Shown here: positions 8,835 to 16,517 of the stretch, piece after piece
Numbering within the stretch: the first letter of the stretch is position 1
Layout of the letters: each line of letters starts with the position of its first letter
Source of the DNA: Halothiobacillus sp.
GTDB lineage: Bacteria > Pseudomonadota > Gammaproteobacteria > Halothiobacillales > Halothiobacillaceae
Length of the DNA: 37,045 nt
Assembly (NCBI GenBank): GCA_011389965.1
Contig: JAABTF010000022.1
Location: 1 to 37,045, forward strand
Direction: 5' to 3'
Program-made: the position numbers and the translations under genes
The notes under the pieces: generated by a model
Told to the model about the DNA's origin: nothing
The model's input: the letters and a program-made list of their open reading frames with translations, nothing else
Database searches by the model: none

Positions 8835-9164
8835 ATGGCCAACGAAATGCGCCAGATCATTTCCCGTCGACGCCGCCTGATCCGCATCTGGCCCGCGCTT
8901 GCCCTCGCGCTGGCGGCCATGACCGTGGGCTTCTACGTCTGGGCATTCTTCCATCAGCCGATCCTGGTCAACCCCCTGCACGTGCTCGAGTTGATGCAGA
9001 GCGGCAACCTCGATTCGGCCACCCAAGCCCTGCTGGCAGTCACCGCTCCCATGCTGTTCCTGGCGGTAGGCCTGCTGTTGCTGCTCTTGCTGGCGTTCGT
9101 GACTGCCGGGCTGGTCAGCGAAGGTCGACTGATGCGTCTGCTGGAGAAAAACCTACCCCGCTGA
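8835..9164 (+). CDS. Small two-span inner-membrane protein, unknown function
   Basis: This 109-aa protein is not recognised. A basic N-terminus (ISRRRRLIRIW) precedes a hydrophobic span at about residues 19-40. A polar segment containing HVLELMQSGNLDSATQALLA follows. A second, leucine-rich span lies at about 70-92, before a short tail ending LLEKNLPR. The positive-inside rule places both ends in the cytoplasm. It starts 3 bp after moaD, implying co-transcription, but nothing links it directly to molybdopterin synthesis. Confidence 0.7.
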   Translation: MANEMRQIISRRRRLIRIWPALALALAAMTVGFYVWAFFHQPILVNPLHVLELMQSGNLDSATQALLAVTAPMLFLAVGLLLLLLLAFVTAGLVSEGRLMRLLEKNLPR

Positions 9165-9333
9165 AACGCCCCACTCGAGAAGCCCCTGCGTTTGTCACAT
9201 GCGCGTAAAAAAGACCTTTTAAACAGGGGATTGTGATTGCCGTTTGCCCCGCCATGGCCTAAATGGAGTCGGGAGGCAGGCGGCATTGCACCGTCCGGTC
9301 GGACCAATCCATGAACCACCAGGGAAACAGGCC

Positions 9334-9639
9334 ATGTCGATCACGAAGAAAGCGCTCAAGGTACGGCCCGAATGCCGGGTCACCTTCTCCTATGCGCCTG
9401 CCGACGGAGCACGTCACCGCGTCGAGTTGCGCGGCGACTTCAATAACTGGGGCGAAAACCCCTTGCCCCTCAAGCGCCAGCGCGACGGCAGTTATCGGGT
9501 CACGCTCAACCTGCCGCAAGACAGCGAGTATGCGTTCCGCTACTTGGTGAATGACGAGCACTGGGACAACGACGAGGCCGCCGACGCCTACGCTCCCAAT
9601 CCGTTCGGCACCGGTGACAACGGCCTGCTGCGCACCTAA
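9334..9639 (+). CDS. CBM48 / isoamylase early-set domain protein
   Basis: The 101-aa protein is essentially one early-set (CBM48-like) beta-sandwich. It shows VTFSYAPADGARHRVELRGDFNNWGENPLPLKRQRDGSYRVTLNLP, then EYAFRYLVNDEHWDNDEAADAYAPNPFG, with the carbohydrate-contacting GDFNNW and Y-F-RY motifs of the family. Such domains usually sit beside a glycogen-active catalytic domain; here the protein is free-standing, as in short glycogen-binding proteins. The ATG at 9334 follows AGGGAAACAGG. Upstream in-frame residues do not resemble the family. Confidence 0.78.
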   Translation: MSITKKALKVRPECRVTFSYAPADGARHRVELRGDFNNWGENPLPLKRQRDGSYRVTLNLPQDSEYAFRYLVNDEHWDNDEAADAYAPNPFGTGDNGLLRT

Positions 9640-9651
9640 AACACCGGAACG

Positions 9652-10359
9652 CTACCCCCGCGTCAAGCGCAAACGCTGAAACCGCATCACCGCACGATCG
9701 ATCGCCTGGCTGTCGCGCGGCGGCAGTGCGGCGAACTCCAGCCCGTAAATCACGCTCTGACCCACGCCGGGGCGGCGATTGCGGACGGTAAATTCCAGGC
9801 GGGTGTCGATCCCGTCGCCCACCTTGATCCGCGCCGCGTTCACCTCCGCGCCCATGGTGAACTGCGGGTCTTCCTTGTCGGTAAAGCTGACCGCGCAGCC
9901 GGTAGCCGAGAGGTTGACCACCTGCCCCGAGGTGACCTCATTCCGCGTCGGCAGGCAGAATGCGAGCGTGCCGGGGACATCGGGCGGCAAGTCGATGCGG
10001 AAAGCCGATCGGCGCTGCAAACGCTGCATCAGGGGAGGGTAAGGCACCTCCAGATAACAGTCACCCGATTCTTCGCGCTGGCGAATGCCGTCGATGTAGA
10101 ACCAACTGAGCAGCCCGTCGATCACCGCTTGGACTCGCACCTCGCCGGCAGCCAACAGGTGCTTGAGCACCACCGGATCGGGGCAATCCAATACCAGGTG
10201 CCGGGAGTCGAGCTCGTTGCCCACCACCTGCACTTGCCCCTGAAAATCCGGGGCCTCGTCGGGGATCAACCAGACATGCTCCCGGGCCTCGAATAGACGA
10301 TCAAGAGTCCGCTCGATCGTGCGCGGCGCGCGAATGGTTTTGATGTCCTGATCGTCCAA
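9652..10359 (-). CDS. PilZ-domain c-di-GMP receptor, YcgR-like
   Basis: The 235-aa protein has a YcgR-type N-terminal domain (about 1-110) and a C-terminal PilZ domain. The two c-di-GMP-binding motifs are present: RxxxR at Arg117-Arg121 (RRSAFR) and NLSATG at 149-154, with Asn instead of the commoner Asp in [D/N]xSxxG. YcgR proteins slow the flagellar motor when c-di-GMP is high; no flagellar genes are nearby, so the target is unknown. The start is a TTG at 10359, with GGAG about 10 nt upstream; no ATG occurs early enough to replace it. The gene is convergent with the CBM48 gene. Confidence 0.85.
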   Translation of the reverse strand: MDDQDIKTIRAPRTIERTLDRLFEAREHVWLIPDEAPDFQGQVQVVGNELDSRHLVLDCPDPVVLKHLLAAGEVRVQAVIDGLLSWFYIDGIRQREESGDCYLEVPYPPLMQRLQRRSAFRIDLPPDVPGTLAFCLPTRNEVTSGQVVNLSATGCAVSFTDKEDPQFTMGAEVNAARIKVGDGIDTRLEFTVRNRRPGVGQSVIYGLEFAALPPRDSQAIDRAVMRFQRLRLTRG

Positions 10360-10544
10360 GACCTTCGACTCCGTGCCCGTGGGTGGTCAGCACCTCAGCG
10401 CGGCACCGCGCTGCCAAGGTGCCTTAATTGACCGGAAGCATAACGATTTTCCCCTCCCCCTGCAGCACCGCGCGGCACGCGGCAAAGTTCGGTTGCGCGC
10501 GGCGATCGGTTACCATAGATGCGGTTTTTGCGGCAGGAAGCCTC

Positions 10545-10562
10545 TGAATGCCCGTGCATTCA
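10545..10562 (+). promoter_or_regulatory. Hairpin in the fbp leader
   Basis: A perfect 7-bp stem, TGAATGC/GCATTCA, with a CCGT loop lies about 45 nt before the fbp start. The tandem repeat TTAACCATTAACCATT lies between it and the ribosome site. A TACCATAGAT stretch upstream (10511-10520) could supply a -10. Its regulatory role is unproven. Confidence 0.35.
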
Positions 10563-10605
10563 AAGACTTCTTTAACCATTAACCATTCGACTGACATAGA
10601 GGACC

Positions 10606-11616
10606 ATGCAAATGTCTGACGCCAAACGACTGTCGCAATACCTGGCGGAACATCAGCGCCAGGGTCGCGTTGATTCCGATTTCGTCGGCCTGATAAGCGA
10701 CGTGGCTGCGGCCTGCAAGCTGATCTCCGACCAGGTCGGCCGCGGCAACCTCATCGGCCTGCTCGGCTCGGCCGAGACCGAGAACGTTCAGGGTGAGACG
10801 CAGAAGAAGCTCGACATCATCTCCAACGACGAGTTCACCGACATCCTCACCGAGGGCGGCCACGTTGCCGGGCTGGCCTCCGAGGAAATGGACGAGGTCT
10901 ACGACCTGCCGACCGGCATGAACCGCGGCCCCTACCTCTGCACCTACGATCCGCTGGATGGCTCGTCGAACATTGACGTCAACGTCACCGTCGGCACCAT
11001 CTTCTCGGTGCTCAAGGCCCCCACGGGCAAGGAAAACCCGGGCGAGGAAGACTTTCTCCAGCCGGGCACCGAGCAGGTCGCCGCCGGTTATGTCACCTAC
11101 GGCCCGTCCACCATCTTCGTGCTGACCATCGGTGACGGCGTCGACGGCTTCACGCTCGACCGCTCCGTGGGCGAGTTCAAGCTGACCCACCCGAACATGA
11201 CCATTCCGGAAGACACCGCCGAGTTCGCCATCAACATGTCGAACCAGCGTTTCTGGGACGCCCCGGTCACGCGTTACGTCGACGAGTGCCTGGCAGGTAA
11301 GGAAGGCGAGCGCGACAAGGACTTCAACATGCGCTGGGTCGCCTCCATGGTCGCCGAAGTGCACCGCATCCTGGTGCGTGGCGGCGTGTTCATGTACCCG
11401 ATCGACAGCAAGCACCGCGAGCGCGGCGGCAAGCTGCGCCTGATGTACGAGGCCAACCCGATGTCCATGATCGTCGAGCAGGCCGGCGGTCTGTCGATCA
11501 CCGGCCCGGACCGGATCATGACCATCGAGCCGGAGAAACTGCACCAGCGCGTGCCGGTCATCCTGGGCTCCAAGAACGAAGTCCAGCGCCTCTGGGACTA
11601 CCACAAGGAGGGCTAA
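10606..11616 (+). CDS. fbp: Fructose-1,6-bisphosphatase class I
   Basis: This 336-aa enzyme hydrolyses fructose-1,6-bisphosphate to fructose-6-phosphate in gluconeogenesis and in the Calvin cycle. The metal-binding core [13 protein letters not shown] is intact. [18 protein letters not shown], the MYP...[22 protein letters not shown] substrate-binding stretch and [11 protein letters not shown] match class I enzymes. Two ATGs fit: 10606 and 10612. AGAGGA lies only 3 nt from the first but about 9 nt from the second, so translation may begin at the second (MSDAKRL). A strong terminator follows the stop. Confidence 0.97.
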   Translation: MQMSDAKRLSQYLAEHQRQGRVDSDFVGLISDVAAACKLISDQVGRGNLIGLLGSAETENVQGETQKKLDIISNDEFTDILTEGGHVAGLASEEMDEVYDLPTGMNRGPYLCTYDPLDGSSNIDVNVTVGTIFSVLKAPTGKENPGEEDFLQPGTEQVAAGYVTYGPSTIFVLTIGDGVDGFTLDRSVGEFKLTHPNMTIPEDTAEFAINMSNQRFWDAPVTRYVDECLAGKEGERDKDFNMRWVASMVAEVHRILVRGGVFMYPIDSKHRERGGKLRLMYEANPMSMIVEQAGGLSITGPDRIMTIEPEKLHQRVPVILGSKNEVQRLWDYHKEG

Positions 11617-11639
11617 GGCCTTTCATAGTCCGGACGCAA

Positions 11640-11676
11640 GAAAGCCCCGCGGGTCATCGACTCGCGGGGCTTTTCT
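11640..11676. terminator. Intrinsic terminator after fbp
   Basis: An 11-bp stem, AAAGCCCCGCG/CGCGGGGCTTT, is followed by TTTTCTATTT. The loop contains GTC/GAC that can extend the stem. The A-rich left arm lets it serve the minus-strand pst operon as well. Confidence 0.85.
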
Positions 11677-11695
11677 ATTTGGGGAGAGCGAAGAA

Positions 11696-11742
11696 GTCAG
11701 AGTTGAGGCATTTGATCTCTACATTCTGATTTCTGACATCTC
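11696..11742. repeat. GTCAGA...TCTGAC repeat, copy 1 (after pstB)
   Basis: This short element has GTCAGA and TCTGAC at its ends, with interior direct copies of a TCAGAA-type word when read on the minus strand. It lies immediately after the pstB stop. It aligns with the element at 16451-16499 over nearly its whole length (roughly three quarters identical by eye). See the finding on the pair. Confidence 0.55.
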
Positions 11743-11743
11743 A

Positions 11744-12559
11744 TCAGCCGTACCGGCCGGTGATGTAGTCCTCGGTCTTCTTCTGGTCGGGCGTGGAGAA
11801 CATCGTCGCGGTGTCGTTGTACTCGATCACCTCGCCGAGGTGGAAGAAGGCGGTGTAATCGGCAATGCGCGCGGCCTGCTGCATGTTGTGGGTGACCACG
11901 ACGATGGTGAATTCCCGCTTTAGCTCGTGCATCAGCTCCTCGATCGTGGCCGTGGAGATCGGATCGAGCGCCGAGGTGGGCTCGTCCATCAGGATCACGC
12001 TCGGCTGCACGGCGATGGCGCGGGCGATGCACAGGCGCTGCTGCTGGCCACCGGAAAGCGACGTGCCGGGCTGATCGAGCTGATCCTTGACCTCGTTCCA
12101 CAGGCCGGCGGCCCGCAGCGATTTTTCGACTAGTTCGTCCTGTTCCTTGCCTTTGGAAACGATGTCGTGCATGCGCGGCGCGTAGGCGACGTTCTCGTAG
12201 ATGCTCTTGGGGAACGGGTTGGGCTTCTGGAACACCATGCCGACCTTCTTCCGAAGGGCGACCTCGTCAACCTGCTTGGAGAGCACGTTCTTGCCCTCCA
12301 TCATGATCTCGCCTTCGGCGCGTACCGAAGGAATCAGGTCATTCATGCGATTCAGACAGCGCAGGAAGGTGGACTTGCCGCACCCCGAGGGACCGATCAA
12401 CGCCGTGATGTTGTGCTGATAGATGTCCAGATCGATTCCGTGCAGCGCTTGCTTTTCCCCATACCAGAGACTGAGGCCGCGCACCGTCAGTTCCAGATCG
12501 TGAGTGGTCTCCTGGTTGAAGGTAACCGGTGCACCGGGGGATCCGAGTTTGGTTGTCAT
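11744..12559 (-). CDS. pstB: Phosphate ABC transporter ATP-binding protein PstB
   Basis: The 271-aa ABC ATPase powers high-affinity phosphate import. It has Walker [10 protein letters not shown], the Q-loop region [19 protein letters not shown] (a PstB hallmark), signature LSGGQQQR, Walker B VILMDEP and switch His in VVVTHNM. It is the last gene of pstSCAB. phoU, which normally follows and restrains signalling through PhoR, is not present; instead a short repeat and the fbp terminator follow. The ATG at 12559 is kept, although the first ~22 residues are a non-conserved extension. Confidence 0.97.
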   Translation of the reverse strand: MTTKLGSPGAPVTFNQETTHDLELTVRGLSLWYGEKQALHGIDLDIYQHNITALIGPSGCGKSTFLRCLNRMNDLIPSVRAEGEIMMEGKNVLSKQVDEVALRKKVGMVFQKPNPFPKSIYENVAYAPRMHDIVSKGKEQDELVEKSLRAAGLWNEVKDQLDQPGTSLSGGQQQRLCIARAIAVQPSVILMDEPTSALDPISTATIEELMHELKREFTIVVVTHNMQQAARIADYTAFFHLGEVIEYNDTATMFSTPDQKKTEDYITGRYG

Positions 12560-12616
12560 GCTCGCCGTACCTGTCGTTAATGGGCGTTCATTGGAATATA
12601 TCGAGGTTGCCGCGCC

Positions 12617-13783
12617 TTACCAGCGCTGCTCGAACTTCTTGCGCAGGTAGACCGCCGTGGCGTTGAGCGAGATCAACACCGTCAGCAGCACGAGAATCCC
12701 GGCGGCGGTGCGCTCGACATAAGACGATTCCGGCATACCCGCCCAGGTAAATATCTGCGCGGGCAGCACGGTGGCCGCCTGGGTGAAGCTCGAAGGGGCA
12801 TCTGGGATGTAGGCGATCATGCCGATGATGATCAGTGGCGCGGTCTCGCCGAGCGCCTGGGCGAGACCGATGATCGAGCCGGTGAAAATGCCGGGCATCG
12901 ACAGTGGCAGCACATGGTCGCGCACGGTCTGCCAACGAGTGGCGCCCACGCCTAAGGCGGCATGGCGGATCGAATCAGGCACCGCGCTCAACGCGGCCCG
13001 CGAGGTGATGATGATGATCGGCAAGGTCATCAGCCCCAACGTCAGACCGCCGGCCAACGCCGAAGAGCGTGGTGCGCCGAAGAAGTTGATGAAGATCGCC
13101 AAGCCCAGCAGACCGAAGAGGATCGACGGGATCGCAGCGAGGTTGTTGATATTGATCTCGAGAATGCGCGTGAACCGGTTGTCCGGCGCGAAGTGCTCCA
13201 GGTAGACGGCCGTCATCACACCCACCGGGAAGGCGAAGGCCAGGGTGACGATCAGCACCAGCACCGAGCCAATGGCCGCCGAGGCCAGGCCAGCCATCTC
13301 CGGCAACTTGGAATCCCCGTTGGTGAAAAAGCCGGTGTTGAATTTCAGGTCCGCGCGCCCCTGCTCGACCAACCGTTCGATCACGACGACCTGCTTGTCC
13401 TTGAGACGAGTCTCGCGACCCTTGATGTGTTGGTCGACGGCATCATCGGCCAACACCCACTCCATCCGCGAGGTGCCGAGCAGGCTGGGGTTCTCTTCCA
13501 TGCGATTGGGGATCAGGCGCAAATAGCCCCGGCTGACCAGGTCGCGCACATCAGCCTGCACCGCGGCCAACGGCAGCTCGGCGGCGCGTTCGCTATAGTC
13601 GATCTCCACTTCGATGTAAGCCTGCTGGAAGGCCGGTAGGCCCTTGACCACCATGTCGGTGAGAAACAGCATCAGGAAAATGCCCGCCGCAATGAGTGCG
13701 GACATCGAAAGCCACTTCATTTGCGCGGAATGGCGGTGACGCTTCTTCAGCTGACGGGAGATGTCATCGAGGGACTGGGCCAT
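12617..13783 (-). CDS. pstA: Phosphate ABC transporter permease PstA (long form)
   Basis: The 388-aa permease is much longer than E. coli PstA (about 296 aa). After a first membrane span (about 23-45) comes a periplasmic insert of roughly 120 residues (VEIDYSERAAELPL through FNTGFFTNGDS). The usual five-span permease core follows. The EAA loop is seen as RHAALGVGATRWQTVRDHVLPLSMPGI. Long PstA proteins with such an N-terminal domain are known in proteobacteria. It works with PstC, PstB and PstS; the gap to pstC is 25 bp and to pstB 57 bp. Confidence 0.94.
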   Translation of the reverse strand: MAQSLDDISRQLKKRHRHSAQMKWLSMSALIAAGIFLMLFLTDMVVKGLPAFQQAYIEVEIDYSERAAELPLAAVQADVRDLVSRGYLRLIPNRMEENPSLLGTSRMEWVLADDAVDQHIKGRETRLKDKQVVVIERLVEQGRADLKFNTGFFTNGDSKLPEMAGLASAAIGSVLVLIVTLAFAFPVGVMTAVYLEHFAPDNRFTRILEININNLAAIPSILFGLLGLAIFINFFGAPRSSALAGGLTLGLMTLPIIIITSRAALSAVPDSIRHAALGVGATRWQTVRDHVLPLSMPGIFTGSIIGLAQALGETAPLIIIGMIAYIPDAPSSFTQAATVLPAQIFTWAGMPESSYVERTAAGILVLLTVLISLNATAVYLRKKFEQRW

Positions 13784-13808
13784 GACAGGATCTTTCCGGT
13801 TAATCGAA

Positions 13809-15068
13809 TTAAAGAGCGTTGACCGCGTACTTCTCGCGGAAGCGGCGGATCATTATCACGGAGACGAAATTCAGTGCCAGGGTGATCACGAAAAGCACCA
13901 GGCCCAGGGCGAAGGCCGACAAGGTCGCGGCGGACTCGAACTCGTTGTCCCCGGTCAGCGCCGAGACAATGCTGACGGTCACCGTGGTCATGTCCTCGAG
14001 CGGATTGGCGGTGAGATTGGGGCGCATGCCGGCGGCCATTACCACGATCATGGTCTCGCCTAGCGCCCGTGAGACACCCAGCAGCGTTGCCGAAATGATG
14101 CCCGGCAGGGCGGCCGGCAGCACCACGTAACGTATGGTCTCGTTGCGGGTGGTGCCCAAAGCCAGCGACCCCTCCTTCATGGCCGAGGGCACGGAGCTGA
14201 TGACGTCGTCGGAGAGCGAGGAAATGAACGGGATGATCATGATGCCCATCACGATCCCCGGCGCCAGGGCGTTGTTGAACGAGGCATCCAGACCCACCGA
14301 GTCGGCTGCGGAAACGATCAGCGGGGCGACCGTGATCGCGGCGAAGAAGCCGTAGACCACTGTCGGGATGCCGGCGAGGACCTCGAGCACGGGTTTGGCG
14401 ACGTCGCGCACCTTGTGGGGTGCGTACTCGGCCATGTAGATCGCCGCGGAGACGCCGATGGGCACGGCTACCAGCATGGCGATGGCTGTGATCATGAAGG
14501 TGCCGGCGAACAACGGCACTGCGCCGAAGTTGCCCGACGGTCCCTCGGCCGCCTCGGCCCGACCGGCACCTTCCAGGAACGCATCACCCGGCGCCCAGTT
14601 GGTGCCGGTGATGAAATACCAGAAGCTTTCCATCTGGAAAAAGCGGATGGCCTCGAAAACGATGGAAAAGAGGATGCCGAAGGTCGCAAAAATCGAAATG
14701 GAGGCAGCGGCTATCAACACTCCCTTGACCGCGCGCTCCAGCGAATCGCGAGCCCGCAATTCGGGGCGAACACGATTCAGGCCGACAAACAGCCCGAAGG
14801 CGCCCAAACCCAGCGCGCCGAGTACGGCCAGCCAACCCGGAAACGCCGTCTCGAACAATCCGAGGACGATCGCGGCGATCATCGCTACGATCACTGCCGG
14901 CCCCGCTGCGCTCAAAACAGTGAACCAGGCGTATTGACCCGGCTGAGAGTGCATATGCGCGCCGCCAGCGCGCACCCGGACGGCCTTGGAGCGTCCTAGG
15001 TAGAACCCCAACACCCCGAGGAGCAGCACCCCGGCAAAGAAGGTGATCAATATCTGGTCGGTCTGCAT
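13809..15068 (-). CDS. pstC: Phosphate ABC transporter permease PstC (long form)
   Basis: The 419-aa permease carries about 100 extra N-terminal residues relative to E. coli PstC. They include spans at about 5-23, 48-70 and 75-92, before the standard core. The EAA loop reads KEGSLALGTTRNETIRYVVLPAALPGI and SRALGETMIVVMAAG follows. The ATG at 15068 (MQTDQILITFF) is chosen because the open frame upstream runs through non-conserved hairpin sequence. It is separated from pstS by 245 bp with a terminator-like hairpin, which would let PstS be made in excess of the membrane components. Confidence 0.94.
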   Translation of the reverse strand: MQTDQILITFFAGVLLLGVLGFYLGRSKAVRVRAGGAHMHSQPGQYAWFTVLSAAGPAVIVAMIAAIVLGLFETAFPGWLAVLGALGLGAFGLFVGLNRVRPELRARDSLERAVKGVLIAAASISIFATFGILFSIVFEAIRFFQMESFWYFITGTNWAPGDAFLEGAGRAEAAEGPSGNFGAVPLFAGTFMITAIAMLVAVPIGVSAAIYMAEYAPHKVRDVAKPVLEVLAGIPTVVYGFFAAITVAPLIVSAADSVGLDASFNNALAPGIVMGIMIIPFISSLSDDVISSVPSAMKEGSLALGTTRNETIRYVVLPAALPGIISATLLGVSRALGETMIVVMAAGMRPNLTANPLEDMTTVTVSIVSALTGDNEFESAATLSAFALGLVLFVITLALNFVSVIMIRRFREKYAVNAL

Positions 15069-15141
15069 GTCAGCATTTTTCCGTCTTTGGCTGGCTCCGC
15101 CCAAGCGTCGGGCGGTACGCGGTCGAATCAGGCAACGATTT

Positions 15142-15159
15142 TTAGGGAACCTCTGAAGC
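15142..15159. repeat. IS-end-like sequence in the pstS-pstC gap
   Basis: TTAGGGAACCTCTGAAGC resembles the terminal inverted repeat of the MITE at 30905-31178 (TAGGGAAACTCTG), sharing TAGGGAA and CTCTG around one mismatch. No partner end is found nearby. It may be a relic insertion-sequence end or a chance match. Confidence 0.25.
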
Positions 15160-15180
15160 GGCCCATTATTGGGAACCTGG

Positions 15181-15231
15181 CTCTTGTTGCAAGCATTCGG
15201 GCCAAGAAACGCCAAATGCTTGCGACAAGAG
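15181..15231. repeat. Long hairpin in the pstS-pstC gap
   Basis: The 17-nt arms at 15181-15197 and 15215-15231 are complementary at 16 positions, with one G-T wobble, and enclose a 17-nt loop. Beginning CTCTTG and ending CAAGAG, the structure abuts the terminator hairpin to its right. In pst mRNA it would form a stable stem that could protect the pstS message from 3' decay. Confidence 0.6.
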
Positions 15232-15260
15232 AAAACCGGTGAGCGAACCCACCGGTTTTC
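15231..15260 (-). terminator. Terminator/attenuator downstream of pstS
   Basis: A perfect 11-bp stem, GAAAACCGGTG/CACCGGTTTTC, with an 8-nt loop is followed on the minus strand by a T-rich tract ending TCTCTTGT. Its place between pstS and pstC suggests partial termination, leaving a pstS-only transcript in excess. Confidence 0.7.
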
Positions 15261-15313
15261 CCCGTCCTTGGGAAGGCATCCTTTCCCCAATCCCTAGGGA
15301 GCGAATCCTTCGC

Positions 15314-16330
15314 TTACTTGAGGTCAGACATCTGCAGCTTGGTGCGGTCTGCGACACGCTCCTGCCACTTCTCAAGCTCTGCCTGCGGCAGCGGGATCAG
15401 ACCGATGCCCTTGAGGTAGCCGAGATCACTGATCATTTTATCGCTCATGAACAGCTCGACGTAGTCGGCCATGGCCGGAACGTCGTCGGCGTGGCTGTTC
15501 TTGATGTAGAACCACAGCGAACGGGCGACCGGGTATTCACCCGCGCCGATGGCTTCCGGCTCTGGCGCCACGCCGTCAATGCTCGCAGCGTTCAGCTTGT
15601 CCGTGTTTTCCTCAAGGAAGGAGTAGCCGAAGTAACCGAACGCGTCGGTGTCCTTAGTGAGCTTCTGGACGATCAGGTTGTCGTTCTCACCCGAGTCGAT
15701 ATAGACGCCATCCTTCCGAATATTGGTGTAACCCTCGCCACCGTAGGCTTCCATCTCTTCTGTCGTGGCCTCGAGCACCATCTCGTCGAAGGCGTCACGG
15801 GTACCGGAGGTGGTGGGTGCGCCGTAGACACGGATCTCGCGATCCGGCAGCGAGGAGTCGATGTCGCTCCACTTGTCGTACGGGTTGTCGACCAGCTTGC
15901 CGTCGACCGGCACCTGCTCGAGCAGCGCCAGGGCGATCTGCTCACGGGTCAGGTTGAGGGGGTCGTTCTCGTTGCTCTGGGCGAAGGCAATGCCGTCATA
16001 CCCGATCAGCGCTTCGGTGATGTCGGTAACGCCGTTCTCCTGGCAACGCTCGAACTCGGAGGGCTTCATCCGACGCGAGGCGTTGGTGATGTCCGGGGTG
16101 TTCAATTCGGCGCCTTCGCAGAACAGCTTTGCCCCGCCACCGGAACCGGTGGACTCGATCACCGGGGTCGGCCAATCGGTGGTCGCGCCCAGCTCTTCGG
16201 CCACGTAGCTGGCGAACGGGAAGACGGTGGACGAACCGACGATGCGGATCTGGTCACGGGCATGGGCGGTACCAATGGAAGCGGCCATGACGGCGGCCAG
16301 ACCAATGGTGGATACGGCAAACGGTTTCAT
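15314..16330 (-). CDS. pstS: Periplasmic phosphate-binding protein PstS
   Basis: The 338-aa protein starts with a signal peptide MKPFAVSTIGLAAVMAASIGTAHA cleaved before RDQIRIVGSSTVFPF. Phosphate-binding residues typical of PstS appear as GSSTVFPF, ESTGSGGG and APTTSGTRDAF. It captures phosphate in the periplasm and delivers it to PstCA. The ATG at 16330 has AGAGGT 9 nt upstream; an in-frame extension upstream crosses the promoter and is not real. It is the first gene of pstSCAB and has a PHO-box-like site upstream. Confidence 0.96.
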   Translation of the reverse strand: MKPFAVSTIGLAAVMAASIGTAHARDQIRIVGSSTVFPFASYVAEELGATTDWPTPVIESTGSGGGAKLFCEGAELNTPDITNASRRMKPSEFERCQENGVTDITEALIGYDGIAFAQSNENDPLNLTREQIALALLEQVPVDGKLVDNPYDKWSDIDSSLPDREIRVYGAPTTSGTRDAFDEMVLEATTEEMEAYGGEGYTNIRKDGVYIDSGENDNLIVQKLTKDTDAFGYFGYSFLEENTDKLNAASIDGVAPEPEAIGAGEYPVARSLWFYIKNSHADDVPAMADYVELFMSDKMISDLGYLKGIGLIPLPQAELEKWQERVADRTKLQMSDLK

Positions 16331-16394
16331 CAGAGTGATACCTCTATTTGAATTCAACACAACGCTAGTGCGGAAGAGGAGTCTGGGCATCGTT

Positions 16395-16413
16395 TGTGAC
16401 AGCAAGATGAAAT
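16395..16413 (-). promoter_or_regulatory. PHO-box-like PhoB site upstream of pstS
   Basis: Read on the minus strand, TTTCATCTTGCTGTCAC matches the PhoB consensus (two TGTCA-like words 11 bp apart) at about 12 of 17 positions. Two further TGTCA words lie just upstream (minus-strand complements at 16416-16420 and 16430-16434). It ends about 65 bp before the pstS start, a normal place for phosphate-starvation activation. phoB itself is not in the window. Confidence 0.55.
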
Positions 16414-16450
16414 TGTGACAACGGTTCAATGACAAAGAAAGAAGGAAGTG

Positions 16451-16499
16451 GTCAGAAGAGACGCATTTTCCGACCTCGGCATTCCGACTTCTGACTCTC
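16451..16499. repeat. GTCAGA...TCTGAC repeat, copy 2 (after the RND gene)
   Basis: The element begins GTCAGAAG and ends CTTCTGAC, so it can close into an 8-bp stem. Its interior repeats TCGGAA/TCAGAA words when read on the minus strand. It lies just after the RND pump stop (16518) and resembles the element at 11696-11742. Confidence 0.55.
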
Positions 16500-16517
16500 C
16501 GGCCCCAGCTGCCGCCG

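Noticed and set aside
9270-9300. Sigma54-type promoter (GGCAGG...TTGCA) before the CBM48 gene
   Set aside because: The GG-to-GC spacing is off by one base from the strict requirement.
15239-16351. Long plus-strand frame opposite pstS
   Set aside because: It is the antisense of a clear PstS with signal peptide and motifs; composition and lack of a ribosome site mark it as a shadow.
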